Positions 15,144 through 23,000 of a stretch of DNA of 46,690 bases are shown here, in pieces (positions within the stretch are counted from its first letter, which is position 1; every line of letters begins with the position of its first letter). The notes beneath the pieces are model-generated. The model worked only from the letters and a program-made list of their open reading frames with translations, did not search any database and was not told the DNA's origin. This DNA is from Prevotella sp. Lineage in GTDB: Bacteria > Bacteroidota > Bacteroidia > Bacteroidales > Bacteroidaceae. The position numbers were made by a program, and so were the translations under genes. The stretch covers positions 1 through 46,690 of the forward strand of contig JAFUUL010000010.1 of NCBI GenBank assembly GCA_017483805.1. The letters are read 5' to 3'.

Positions 15144-16973
15144 CTACAGGCTCTGCATATCGTTCAGTTTCTTGTAGTAGCCGTCGATGGCCAACAATTC
15201 GCTGTGCGTGCCCCGTTCCACAATCCGGCCTTCGTGCAGCACACAGATCTCGTCGGCATTCTTGATGGTCGACAGGCGATGGGCGATGGCCACGGTGGTG
15301 CGGGTCTTCATCAGTCGTTCCAGAGCATCCTGCACCAGTCGCTCGCTCTCAGTGTCGAGGGCCGAGGTAGCCTCGTCGAGGATGAGGATGGGCGGGTTCT
15401 TCAGGATGGCGCGGGCTATGGAGACGCGCTGGCGCTGACCGCCGGAGAGGCGTCCGCCACGGTCGCCGATGTTGGTATCGAAGCCGTGCTCACTCTGGGT
15501 GATAAAGTCGTAGGCATTGGCGATACGGGCCGCTTCGGCAATCTGTTCGTCGGTGGCATTGTCCACACCAAACGAGATGTTGTTGCGGAACGAGTCGTTG
15601 AAGAGGATGGCCTCCTGGTTGACATTGCCGATGAGTTGGCGCAGGTCGTAGATGCCCAGGTCCTTCACGTTGATGCCGTCGATGAGCACCTCGCCCTCCT
15701 GCACGTCGTAGTAGCGGGGAATCAGGTCAACGAGCGTCGACTTGCCCGAGCCCGACTGTCCCACGATGGCAATGGTCTTGCCCTTGGGGATCACGAGGTT
15801 GATGTCGCGCAGCACCCACGTGTCGCCATAGCGGAACGACACATGGCGGAACTCTATCTGGTGCTCAAACGATGCTATATGCCTGGGGTTCTCAGGTTCC
15901 TTGATAGTGTTCTCGGCCAGTAGGATCTTGTCGATACGCTCCATGGACGCCAGGCCCTTGGGGATGTTGTAGCCAGCCTTCGAGAATTCCTTCAGCGGGT
16001 TGATGATGCTGTAGAGGATCACCATGTAATAGATAAAGGTGGGGCCGGTGATGGCCTGGTTGTTGAGCACCAGCACGCCACCGAACCACAGCACGATGAC
16101 AATCATCACGGTGCCCAGAAACTCGCTCATGGGGTGGGCCGACGACTGGCGGATGTTCACTTTCATCAGGTCGTTGCGGTAGGCGGTGTTCACCTGGTCG
16201 AAGCGCTGGTTCATCTTCTCCTCAGCACAGAAGGCCTTGATGATGCGCAGTCCGCCCAGCGTCTCTTCCACCTGGCTCATGGTGTCGCTCCACAGGGCCT
16301 GTGCCTTGATGGATGCCTGCTTCAGTTTGCGTCCCACCACGCCCATCAGCCAGCCCATGACGGGCACGATGACAAGCGTAAAGAGGGTGAGTTCCCAGGA
16401 GATGAAGACCAGCGTGCCAAAGTAGACGATGATGAGGATGGGGTTCTTGAACAGCATCTCGAGTGACGACATGATGCTGTTCTCCACCTCCTGCACGTCG
16501 CCGCTCATGCGGGCTATGATGTCGCCCTTGCGCTCCTCGGAGAAGAAGCCGAGGGGCAGCGACGTGATCTTCCGGTAGAGTTGATTGCGGATGTCGCGCA
16601 CCACACCAGTCCTGATGGGAATAATGCAGGCCGAGGTGAGGAAATAGAAGCCCGTCTTGAGGAAGGTGGTGAGGGCCAGGAAGATGCCGATGAGGAACAG
16701 CGTGGTCGTGGGGCCATAGTCGATGATGAGACCGTTGACGAAGTAGTTCAGGTTGTTCATCAGCACGCCCTGCACGTTGCCCCAGTCCCACGCCATCATG
16801 CTGGTGGCTGCCTCCGATTCGCCCGTCTGGAACAGGATCTGCAGGATGGGAATGAGCGCAGCAAACGAGAAAATGTTGAGCAGGGCCGACAGGATGTTGA
16901 ACAGCACCGACAGCACCAGGTATTTCTTATAGGGCGGCACAAAGCGCCTTAGTACTTGCAGGAACTCTTTCAT
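15144..16973 (-). CDS. MsbA-like ABC exporter (lipid A / lipid-linked glycan flippase)
   Basis: A 609-aa half-transporter with fused membrane and ATPase domains. Six membrane helices lie in the first ~330 residues. The nucleotide-binding domain has Walker A GQSGSGKST (405-413), signature LSGGQRQR (509-516) and Walker B ILILDE (529-534). Length and layout match MsbA and related lipid exporters that flip lipid A or lipid-linked oligosaccharide across the inner membrane. It overlaps the end of miaB by 4 bp and precedes the LTA-synthase-like gene, which fits export of the envelope lipid built by this operon. A drug or peptide exporter of the same family is a less likely alternative. Confidence 0.85.
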   Translation of the reverse strand: MKEFLQVLRRFVPPYKKYLVLSVLFNILSALLNIFSFAALIPILQILFQTGESEAATSMMAWDWGNVQGVLMNNLNYFVNGLIIDYGPTTTLFLIGIFLALTTFLKTGFYFLTSACIIPIRTGVVRDIRNQLYRKITSLPLGFFSEERKGDIIARMSGDVQEVENSIMSSLEMLFKNPILIIVYFGTLVFISWELTLFTLVIVPVMGWLMGVVGRKLKQASIKAQALWSDTMSQVEETLGGLRIIKAFCAEEKMNQRFDQVNTAYRNDLMKVNIRQSSAHPMSEFLGTVMIVIVLWFGGVLVLNNQAITGPTFIYYMVILYSIINPLKEFSKAGYNIPKGLASMERIDKILLAENTIKEPENPRHIASFEHQIEFRHVSFRYGDTWVLRDINLVIPKGKTIAIVGQSGSGKSTLVDLIPRYYDVQEGEVLIDGINVKDLGIYDLRQLIGNVNQEAILFNDSFRNNISFGVDNATDEQIAEAARIANAYDFITQSEHGFDTNIGDRGGRLSGGQRQRVSIARAILKNPPILILDEATSALDTESERLVQDALERLMKTRTTVAIAHRLSTIKNADEICVLHEGRIVERGTHSELLAIDGYYKKLNDMQSL

Positions 16974-18376
16974 ACCTCTTCTCCGAATAGTGTGGCACTT
17001 GTACTACCTGTTATCTTCACACGGACGGTCTCGCCGATGTGGTGGTTGCCCTTGTCGAACACCACCATCTTGTTCTGCTCGGTGCGTCCGCAGAGTTGAC
17101 TGCGGCTGCGCTTGGAAAAGCCTTCCACCAGCACATCGAACTCGCGGCCCTCGTCCTTCCGGTTCTGCTGGGCCGAAATCTCCGTCTGCAGGGCGATGAG
17201 TTCGTTCAGTCGGCGGATCTTCTCCTCCTCAGGCACATTGTCGGGCAGATGCTTCGAGGCGTAGGTGCCCGGCCGCTCGGAGTACTTGAACATGAAGGCC
17301 GAGTCGTACTGCACCTCGCGCATCAGGCTCAGCGAGAGTTGGTGGTCCTCCTCCGTCTCGTCGTGGTAGCCCACGAAGATATCGGTGGACAGGCCGCAGT
17401 CGGGGATGATGCGGCGGATGGCAGCCACGCGGTCCAGATACCACTCACGGGTGTACTTGCGGTTCATCAGTTTCAGTATCCTGTCGCTGCCGCTCTGAAC
17501 GGGCAGGTGGATGTGCTTGCACACATTGGGCATCTCGGCGATGACCCTCAGCGTGTCGTCGCTCATGTCCTTGGGGTGCGAGGTGGTGAAGCGGATGCGC
17601 ATCTCAGGGGCCTCCTCGGCCACGCGACGCAATAGTGAAGCGAATGACTCTCCCCCGACCCCTCCCTGGGAGGGAGGGGGGTATGCAGACTGACCACTCC
17701 CCTCCCTCACAGGGAGGGGCCGGGGGAGAGTCCTGTAACTATTCACATTCTGCCCCAGCAGCGTCACCTCCTTGAAGCCTCTATCGCGCAGGTCGCGTAC
17801 CTCTTTTAATATACTCTCCACGTCGCGGCTCCGCTCCCGGCCACGGGTGTAGGGCACGATGCAGTAGTGGCAGAAGTTGTTGCAGCCGCGCATGATGCTC
17901 ACGAAACCGCCAATCTTGTGGCCCAGGCCGATGCGCTGGGGCACCACGTCGCGGTAGGTCTCCGTGGTGGACAGTTCGATGTTGATGGCCTTGTGGCCCG
18001 TTTCGGCCTGTGCCACCAGGTCGGGCAGGCTCAGATAGGCATCGGGGCCGGCCACGAGGTCGGCACCATACTGGTTCAGCAGTTCGTCCTTCACCCGCTC
18101 GGCCATGCAGCCCAGCACGCCGATGATGAGGGGATTTTCAGTCTGCCCCTTTTTGCCTTTTAACCTTTTCACCTTTTCACCTTTCAGCGCCTCCAGGCGG
18201 TGGTATATCTTTTGCTCGGCATTGTCGCGCACCGAGCAGGTGTTCAGAAAGACGGCATCGGCCTCGCCCACGCTCTGGCAGGCCTCATAGCCCGCCATCT
18301 GCATCACCGACGCCACCACCTCCGAGTCGGCCACGTTCATCTGGCACCCGTAGGTCTCAATAAACAGTTTCTTCAT
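16970..18376 (-). CDS. miaB: tRNA-2-methylthio-N6-dimethylallyladenosine synthase, with repeat-derived insertions
   Basis: A 468-aa radical-SAM methylthiotransferase that modifies A37 of tRNAs reading UNN codons. The start at 18376 gives MKKLFIETYGCQMN; the eight upstream codons lie over the promoter. N-terminal UPF0004 cysteines are C11, C47 and C90. The radical-SAM cluster is GCNNFCHYC (C165, C169, C172), and a TRAM-like domain ends the protein. Two stretches are foreign to the family. Residues ~216-244 ([12 protein letters not shown]... and PPPSQGGVGGES) are encoded by the 87-bp palindromic element at 17646-17732. Residues ~63-82 (KGEKVKRLKGKKGQTE) come from an intergenic-type ACCTTTTC simple repeat. 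Both keep the frame and lie between conserved blocks, so the enzyme may still work. It is first in the operon with the MsbA-like exporter. Confidence 0.93.
   Translation of the reverse strand: MKKLFIETYGCQMNVADSEVVASVMQMAGYEACQSVGEADAVFLNTCSVRDNAEQKIYHRLEALKGEKVKRLKGKKGQTENPLIIGVLGCMAERVKDELLNQYGADLVAGPDAYLSLPDLVAQAETGHKAINIELSTTETYRDVVPQRIGLGHKIGGFVSIMRGCNNFCHYCIVPYTRGRERSRDVESILKEVRDLRDRGFKEVTLLGQNVNSYRTLPRPLPVREGSGQSAYPPPSQGGVGGESFASLLRRVAEEAPEMRIRFTTSHPKDMSDDTLRVIAEMPNVCKHIHLPVQSGSDRILKLMNRKYTREWYLDRVAAIRRIIPDCGLSTDIFVGYHDETEEDHQLSLSLMREVQYDSAFMFKYSERPGTYASKHLPDNVPEEEKIRRLNELIALQTEISAQQNRKDEGREFDVLVEGFSKRSRSQLCGRTEQNKMVVFDKGNHHIGETVRVKITGSTSATLFGEEV
17646..17732. repeat. 87-bp palindromic MITE/BIME-like element inside miaB
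   Basis: The element begins GACTCTCCCCCG and ends CGGGGGAGAGTC. Each ~37-bp end is itself a CCCTCCCT.../AGGGAGGG hairpin, and the two ends are inverted copies around a ~13-bp spacer (ATGCAGACTGACC). A relative with the same ends lies at 32054-32177. It is 29 codons long and in frame with miaB. Confidence 0.88.
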
Positions 18377-18396
18377 CTTAAAATTCGAATTTGGGT

Positions 18397-18405
18397 GCAA
18401 AGTTA
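18397..18405 (-). promoter_or_regulatory. -7 box of the miaB / envelope operon promoter
   Basis: On the minus strand this reads TAACTTTGC, matching the Bacteroidetes -7 element, 21 bases before the miaB ATG. No clear TTTG is seen at -33 because a TTAAGAGTTAAG simple repeat occupies that place. It is divergent from the yitT promoter. Confidence 0.6.
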
Positions 18406-18448
18406 CAAAAAAGTTAAGAGTTAATAGTTAAGAGTTAAGAATTATTTG

Positions 18449-18457
18449 TACCTTTGC
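18449..18457 (+). promoter_or_regulatory. -7 box of the yitT promoter
   Basis: TACCTTTGC matches the Bacteroidetes -7 element and lies 23 bases before the ATG at 18480. The -33 region is the AGAGTTAAGAGTTAA simple repeat shared with the divergent miaB promoter. Confidence 0.65.
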
Positions 18458-18479
18458 AGCAAAATTCACAAGACCGACT

Positions 18480-19409
18480 ATGGAAAAGCCAACAAAAGCC
18501 TTTGTGCTGAATGAACTGAAGGACTACGTGATGATCACCATCGCGATGATTTCCTACAGCATCGGATGGACCATCTTCCTGCTGCCCAACAATATCTCTA
18601 CGGGCGGCGTGGCCGGTGTGTCGTCTATCCTGTTCTGGGGTACGGGCGTGCCTGCTCAGTTCTACTACTTTGTCATCAATGCCATCTTGCTCGTTGTGGC
18701 CTTGCGCATCCTCGGGTGGAAGTTCTGCGTGAAGACCATCTACGCCGTGGTGGCCCTGACGGCGGCATCGACCATTGCCGCTGGGCTCTACCACGAGCAC
18801 TGGCTCTCCGATCAGCCCTTCATGGCGGCCATCATCGGCGCCGTGTTCTGCGGTTCGGGTGTGGGACTGGTGCTGGCCAACAACGGCTCGACGGGTGGAA
18901 CGGACATCATTGCGGCCATCGTCAACAAATACCGCGACATATCCCTGGGCCGCGTCATCATGATCTGCGACGTGTTTATCATTTCCAGCAGTTATCTGGT
19001 GCTGCGCGACTTTGAGCGCGTGCTCTACGGCTACGTGGTACTCTACGTCACGGCCTTCTGCATCGACTGGGTGATCAACTCGATGCGCTCCTCGGTGCAG
19101 TTCTTCATCATCAGCGACAAGTACGAGGAGATTGGCGAGCGCATCAACCACGAACCTCATCGCGGCTGCACCGTCATCGATGCCCACGGCTTCTACTCCG
19201 GCAAGGAGGTCAAGATGCTCTTCGTGCTGGCCAACAAGCGGCAGAGCGACATGATCTTCCGCCTGATCAACGAGGTGGATCCCCGTGCGTTTGTCTCTCA
19301 GAGTGCCGTCATCGGCGTCTATGGCGAGGGCTTCGACCGCTTCAAGGTGAGGCGCAAGAGTCCGAAATCACCAACTGCCGCCTCCGCCGCCTCCACCGCC
19401 TCCGCCTGA
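18480..19409 (+). CDS. YitT-family membrane protein (DUF161 + DUF2179)
   Basis: A 309-aa integral membrane protein. Five to six helices span residues ~15-190, with the family features 'FLLPNNISTGGVAGVSSIL' and 'LANNGSTGGTDIIAAIVNKY'. A soluble C-terminal DUF2179 domain (about 215-290) contains 'HRGCTVIDAHGFYSGKEVKMLFVL' and 'DPRAFVSQSAVIGVYGEGF'. The transported substrate of this family is not established. It is divergent from miaB. The last 14 codons overlap the 3' end of the convergent DUF2207 gene (42 bp), so its Ala/Ser-rich tail is the antisense of a Gly-rich stretch. Confidence 0.88.
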   Translation: MEKPTKAFVLNELKDYVMITIAMISYSIGWTIFLLPNNISTGGVAGVSSILFWGTGVPAQFYYFVINAILLVVALRILGWKFCVKTIYAVVALTAASTIAAGLYHEHWLSDQPFMAAIIGAVFCGSGVGLVLANNGSTGGTDIIAAIVNKYRDISLGRVIMICDVFIISSSYLVLRDFERVLYGYVVLYVTAFCIDWVINSMRSSVQFFIISDKYEEIGERINHEPHRGCTVIDAHGFYSGKEVKMLFVLANKRQSDMIFRLINEVDPRAFVSQSAVIGVYGEGFDRFKVRRKSPKSPTAASAASTASA

Positions 19410-21293
19410 GAAGCCGCCTCCGCCGCTACCGCCACTGCCATGCGAACTGCTGTCATGGCTGATGGTCTTGATGGAGTCGTTGACCGACGAATAGAGGCTT
19501 TGCGTCAGGTGGTTGGTCAGGGCATAGCCCGTCAGCGGCGTGGCTGCGTCGTACCAGTCGGGCTTCTCCACATTGATGTCCTTGAACAGTTTAGCCCACT
19601 TGTCGCTCAGACCGAAGACCATCGCATAGGGCAGGATGGTGTAGTAGTAGTTGGGATCGTCGTGCTGCAGGTGCTCCAGGCGCGACTTCTCTGCCGTCTC
19701 AATGAACTCCTTGAAGCCCAGCAGGCGGCCCATCATCTCGATGCGATAGGGCGTGTCCACGTTGAAGCGGCCGGCCAGTTCGCCCAGCACGAAACTGACA
19801 ACGAACAGAAGGCCAATGGAGATCGGGCCCATCGGTGCGCCATAGTCTACTGAGAAGATGGCGTAGGGCACGCAGACAACCATCATGCAGAGGGCCTTGC
19901 CGATGGTGACCAGCAGGCGCACCCACGTCTTGCTGATCAGGTCGCGGTAACTCATGGCCAGGCGGCTGACGAATCCGGCCGTAAAGGTGGCGCCATAGGC
20001 CACGAAGGCCAAGGCGAGGGGTACGCTGTCGAATGTCTTCTCAACAGAGTTGGTGCCCAGCGTGAGCGAGCCGAAGAGGGCAAGCAGCACATAGAGACAG
20101 ACAGGGAGGATCTTTATGTTTGTCAGTTTGCGTTCGCCCTTGAAGCAATCCTGCAACGACTTGCTGATGTCCATGATGGCCTGCGGCTGTTCGCCGATGT
20201 CGCTCATCCTCACCTCGTCGTCCTTCCTGAACAGCATATTCATCATCTTCTTCTGATAGCCGGGGGCCGACTTGGGCAGGCTCTTCCGCTTGGTCAGCAC
20301 GAGTTCGGTCTTGCCGGTCAGTTTGCTCAGCAGACCGCTCTTCTTCTCTTCCCTGATGGTCAGATAGCCCTCTCCGGCCAGCCAGGGGATGAGCGATGAC
20401 AGGTCGACCAGGTCGGCAGAATCGTCGATGATGGTGCCCACCTCGGCACTGCTGATGCCTTCGGGGGGATAGAACTCGATGCTCTTGGTGATGTGGCCCC
20501 GTCTGACCACGATGTGGCAGACGATGATGCCCAGTATGAGCAGGATGGTGATGGCGAGGAAGAGGTAATGCCACAGGTAGTTGACGGTCAGCACGTCTTC
20601 ATAGTAGCCCTCGGGCAGCAGCGCATAGAGGGTGACGCCGTGGTTGGGTGCCACCTGTGTGGCCCAGCCGCTGATCTTGGTGGGGGTGGCATTGAACAGA
20701 AGGCCTTCTATGACGTTGGTCTCATTGCCGAAGTTGCCGCTGTAGATCTTCAGACGGCTGGCGATGTCATCGGGCAGAGGCTTCTCGAAGTTGATGTCGA
20801 ACGTGAAGTTGTCTATCTGCTCGTTGAAGTCGGTGCCCAGGATGGTGTGAAACAGATAGTCGTAGGCCGGCACGCGGTCGTCGCGATAGGTGTAAGTGTA
20901 GTGAATCACATACGTCTTGTCGCCCACCACCTCATGGTTGGCATCACCCATGCGGATGACCAGGTTGCCGTTGTCTTCTTCCGTCTCATAGGCAGCCCCC
21001 TCGACGCTTAGGTCACTGATACGACTCTGATAGTCGAAACGCTTCAGCCGCGACGCGCCGCCTTCGATGTCGGCCATGTCGTGGTTCAGCCAAAACGACT
21101 GGGGTATATAGCGGTAGATGCCGTGACGCGGCTCGTCGAACACGACATCGAGCCGTTCGGTCACACGCCACTCATTGTTCTTGTTCACATTGGCCTCCAC
21201 GCTGATGTTGCGATAGTGGAAGCCACCCCTGTCTGCCCATGCTGTCAAGCCAGCCACCAGCAGCACCATCAATAATCCTAACCTCTTCATCAT
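19368..21293 (-). CDS. DUF2207 domain membrane protein with Gly-rich tail
   Basis: About 641 aa. ATG at 21293 opens a signal peptide (MMKRLGLLMVLLVAGLTAWA); an upstream GTG at 21299 is less likely. The extracytoplasmic N-terminal part (residues ~20-230) is the DUF2207 domain ('INVEANVNKNNEWRVTERLD'-type opening). A membrane helix follows near 245-265, a cytoplasmic-like region to ~395, and further helices at ~400-500. The protein ends in a Gly-rich, low-complexity tail and SW. The DUF2207 plus LemA pairing is common in bacteria and the two are encoded together here (LemA upstream, same strand). The biochemical role of the family is unknown; an envelope role is inferred. The 3' end overlaps yitT by 42 bp. 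Confidence 0.82.
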   Translation of the reverse strand: MMKRLGLLMVLLVAGLTAWADRGGFHYRNISVEANVNKNNEWRVTERLDVVFDEPRHGIYRYIPQSFWLNHDMADIEGGASRLKRFDYQSRISDLSVEGAAYETEEDNGNLVIRMGDANHEVVGDKTYVIHYTYTYRDDRVPAYDYLFHTILGTDFNEQIDNFTFDINFEKPLPDDIASRLKIYSGNFGNETNVIEGLLFNATPTKISGWATQVAPNHGVTLYALLPEGYYEDVLTVNYLWHYLFLAITILLILGIIVCHIVVRRGHITKSIEFYPPEGISSAEVGTIIDDSADLVDLSSLIPWLAGEGYLTIREEKKSGLLSKLTGKTELVLTKRKSLPKSAPGYQKKMMNMLFRKDDEVRMSDIGEQPQAIMDISKSLQDCFKGERKLTNIKILPVCLYVLLALFGSLTLGTNSVEKTFDSVPLALAFVAYGATFTAGFVSRLAMSYRDLISKTWVRLLVTIGKALCMMVVCVPYAIFSVDYGAPMGPISIGLLFVVSFVLGELAGRFNVDTPYRIEMMGRLLGFKEFIETAEKSRLEHLQHDDPNYYYTILPYAMVFGLSDKWAKLFKDINVEKPDWYDAATPLTGYALTNHLTQSLYSSVNDSIKTISHDSSSHGSGGSGGGGFSGGGGGGGGGGSW

Positions 21294-21299
21294 TCCCAC

Positions 21300-21495
21300 C
21301 TAACTCTTAATTCTTAACTCTTAATTCCTACTCGCCGAAGGCGATAACTCTTAATTCTTAACTCTTAATTCTTAACTCTTAACTCTTACTCGCCGAAGGC
21401 GATAACTCTTAATTCTTAACTCTTAATTCTTAACTCTTAACTCCTACTCGCCGAAGGCGATAACTCTTAACTCTTAATTCTTAACTCTTAATTCT
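21300..21495. repeat. 58-bp tandem repeat (3 units) of TTAACTC and CGCCGAAGGCG blocks
   Basis: The palindromic core CTCGCCGAAGGCGA starts at 21331, 21389 and 21447, an exact 58-bp period. The cores are separated by iterations of AACTCTTAATTCTT. The array fills the whole gap between lemA and the DUF2207 gene. Shorter stretches of the same TTAACTCTTAATTC repeat occur near 18410-18440, 28560-28590 and 42750-42800. There is no spacer diversity, so it is not a CRISPR. Confidence 0.92.
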
Positions 21496-22032
21496 TCAAA
21501 TCCTCACCTCCTGCACCCTTCGCTCCTCCTCGCTCGACACAGCAAACATAGGCATCTCGCGGAAGCCGAACAGCGAGGCAATCAGGTTGAGCGGGAACAG
21601 TTGACACTGGTTGTTGTACTCCCTCACGCTGCCATTGTAGTAACGGCGCGAGCGGGCTATCTCGTCCTCTATGTGTGCCAGTTGCTCCTGCAGGTTCAGG
21701 AAGTTGGTGTTCGCCTTCAGGTCGGGATATCCCTCAGCCACCACCAGCAGCGAGCGCAGGGCATCGCCAATCTTCACCTCGCCGTCAATCTGGCTGCGCA
21801 GGTCGCCGCCGTCAGCCCGGCTGCGCATTCTGGTCACCTCCTGCAGCACGCCCGACTCGTGGCTGGCGTAGGCCTTCACCACCTCCACCAGATTGGGAAT
21901 CAGGTCGTATCGCTTCTTCAGGCAGACGTCCATCGTCGAGAAGGCCTCCTGCACCTTGTTGCGAAGCATCACCAGTCGGTTGTAGACCAAAAGTACACCC
22001 ACCAGCAGCACCACCGTCAGCAGTGCCAGCAC
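21496..22032 (-). CDS. LemA family protein, with an apparent N-terminal frameshift
   Basis: A LemA-family protein (178 aa from GTG at 22032). It has one N-terminal membrane helix (residues ~1-17) and then the family core 'YNRLVMLRNKVQEAFSTMDV...KRYDLIPNLVEVVKAYA', 'EGYPDLKANTNFLNLQEQL' and 'RYYNGSVREYNNQCQLFPLN'. Function is unknown; LemA proteins are coiled-coil envelope proteins, often beside DUF2207 genes as here. The usual beginning appears just upstream in another frame: ATG at 22060 encodes MIALYIII, and removing one A near 22039 would join it to LGVLALLTV. Either the gene starts at GTG or a single-base frameshift or sequencing error split the start. Confidence 0.85.
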   Translation of the reverse strand: MLALLTVVLLVGVLLVYNRLVMLRNKVQEAFSTMDVCLKKRYDLIPNLVEVVKAYASHESGVLQEVTRMRSRADGGDLRSQIDGEVKIGDALRSLLVVAEGYPDLKANTNFLNLQEQLAHIEDEIARSRRYYNGSVREYNNQCQLFPLNLIASLFGFREMPMFAVSSEEERRVQEVRI

Positions 22033-22088
22033 ACCTAATTATAATATATAATGCTATCATTTTCGTTTACTGTTTACGGTTTAGCGGA

Positions 22089-22823
22089 CTATTCAAAGTA
22101 GAGGGTGAAGAGGAACATACTGGCGTGAGCCTTGTCGATGCTGTTGGAGAAGACACGCATGTTGACGTCAGTCAGTTCATCCACATGCCCCTTGTTCAGA
22201 CTGTTGGTCAGTCCGTAACAGAACTTGATTTCAGGAATCAGTTTGAAGAAAGGCAGATAGAAGTCGCAGCCCATGCCCACCTCCACCATCGCATCGAAGC
22301 GGTTCAGTTGCACATACTCCTGATCCTTGCCCGTCAGGTTGATCATCGGCGAGAGGCCACCGATGATGTAAGGGCGATAGTTGTTGAAGCGCTCGGCAGA
22401 GAACTTCAGGTCGATGGGCACGGCCAGGTAGGTGTTCTTCATGTCCTGCGTCGACTCGCGGGGATGCCCGCCGTCGTTCAGGTCGTCGAAGTCGCGAAAC
22501 ACCAGGTGCTTCGAACCGAAGTGCATCTGCGGCGTGAAGCGAAGCGCAAAGTGCTGACTCAGGCGCAGGTCGGCCAGCACACCGACGCTGAAGCCCGGAT
22601 TCCACGTGTCATCATCGCACACGATGGTGCGCTGCGTGCCGTCCTCCATCAGTTGCGGCCCCACGTTCTGCAGGGTCACGTCCTGCAGGTTCAGGCCGAT
22701 GCTGATGCCGAAGTGAAGCGGGCGCAGGTCGATGTAGGGTTTGTTCTGCACCTTGCGCATCTGGCCCATAGCCGTCAAGGCCATGAGCAGCGCTGTGAGC
22801 AGTATCGTCGTTCGTCGAGTCAT
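22089..22823 (-). CDS. porT: PorT outer-membrane beta-barrel protein (T9SS-associated)
   Basis: 244 aa. The start at 22823 gives MTRRTTILLTALLMALTAMG, a signal peptide; the open frame further upstream is promoter DNA. The mature part is an outer-membrane beta-barrel of the PorT type, with 'YIDLRPLHFGISIGLNLQD', 'FALRFTPQMHFGSKHLVFRD', 'NTYLAVPIDLKFSAERFNNY', 'YIIGGLSPMINL' and 'LPFFKLIPEIKFCYGLTNSL', ending in the aromatic FTLYFE. In Porphyromonas, PorT is needed for secretion through the type IX system. Its presence suggests a T9SS here, consistent with the C-terminal tails of the MBG-type proteins and the GH27 enzyme. A generic PF13568 porin is the alternative. Confidence 0.8.
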   Translation of the reverse strand: MTRRTTILLTALLMALTAMGQMRKVQNKPYIDLRPLHFGISIGLNLQDVTLQNVGPQLMEDGTQRTIVCDDDTWNPGFSVGVLADLRLSQHFALRFTPQMHFGSKHLVFRDFDDLNDGGHPRESTQDMKNTYLAVPIDLKFSAERFNNYRPYIIGGLSPMINLTGKDQEYVQLNRFDAMVEVGMGCDFYLPFFKLIPEIKFCYGLTNSLNKGHVDELTDVNMRVFSNSIDKAHASMFLFTLYFE

Positions 22824-22920
22824 CACTAATAATAACGCATTTTTTGCCTTCTTATTATATCCGAATTTATTTCGACATCGTATAAATTGACCTTTCTGGA
22901 TAAAAAAACGTACCAAATTC

Positions 22921-22952
22921 TTGGTATTGTTCAAGAAAAGTTCGTATCTTTG
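22921..22952 (+). promoter_or_regulatory. Promoter of the ferredoxin gene
   Basis: TTG at 22921-22923 and TATCTTTG at 22945-22952 with a 21-nt gap fit the Bacteroidetes consensus. The predicted start lies ~45 bases before the ferredoxin ATG. Confidence 0.7.
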
Positions 22953-23000
22953 CATCACAATTATTGAGTATTTACAAACTAATTAAATTTTAAAACGATT

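Noticed and set aside
21300-21495. CRISPR array
   Set aside because: Units are fully repetitive with no unique spacers and no cas genes are nearby.
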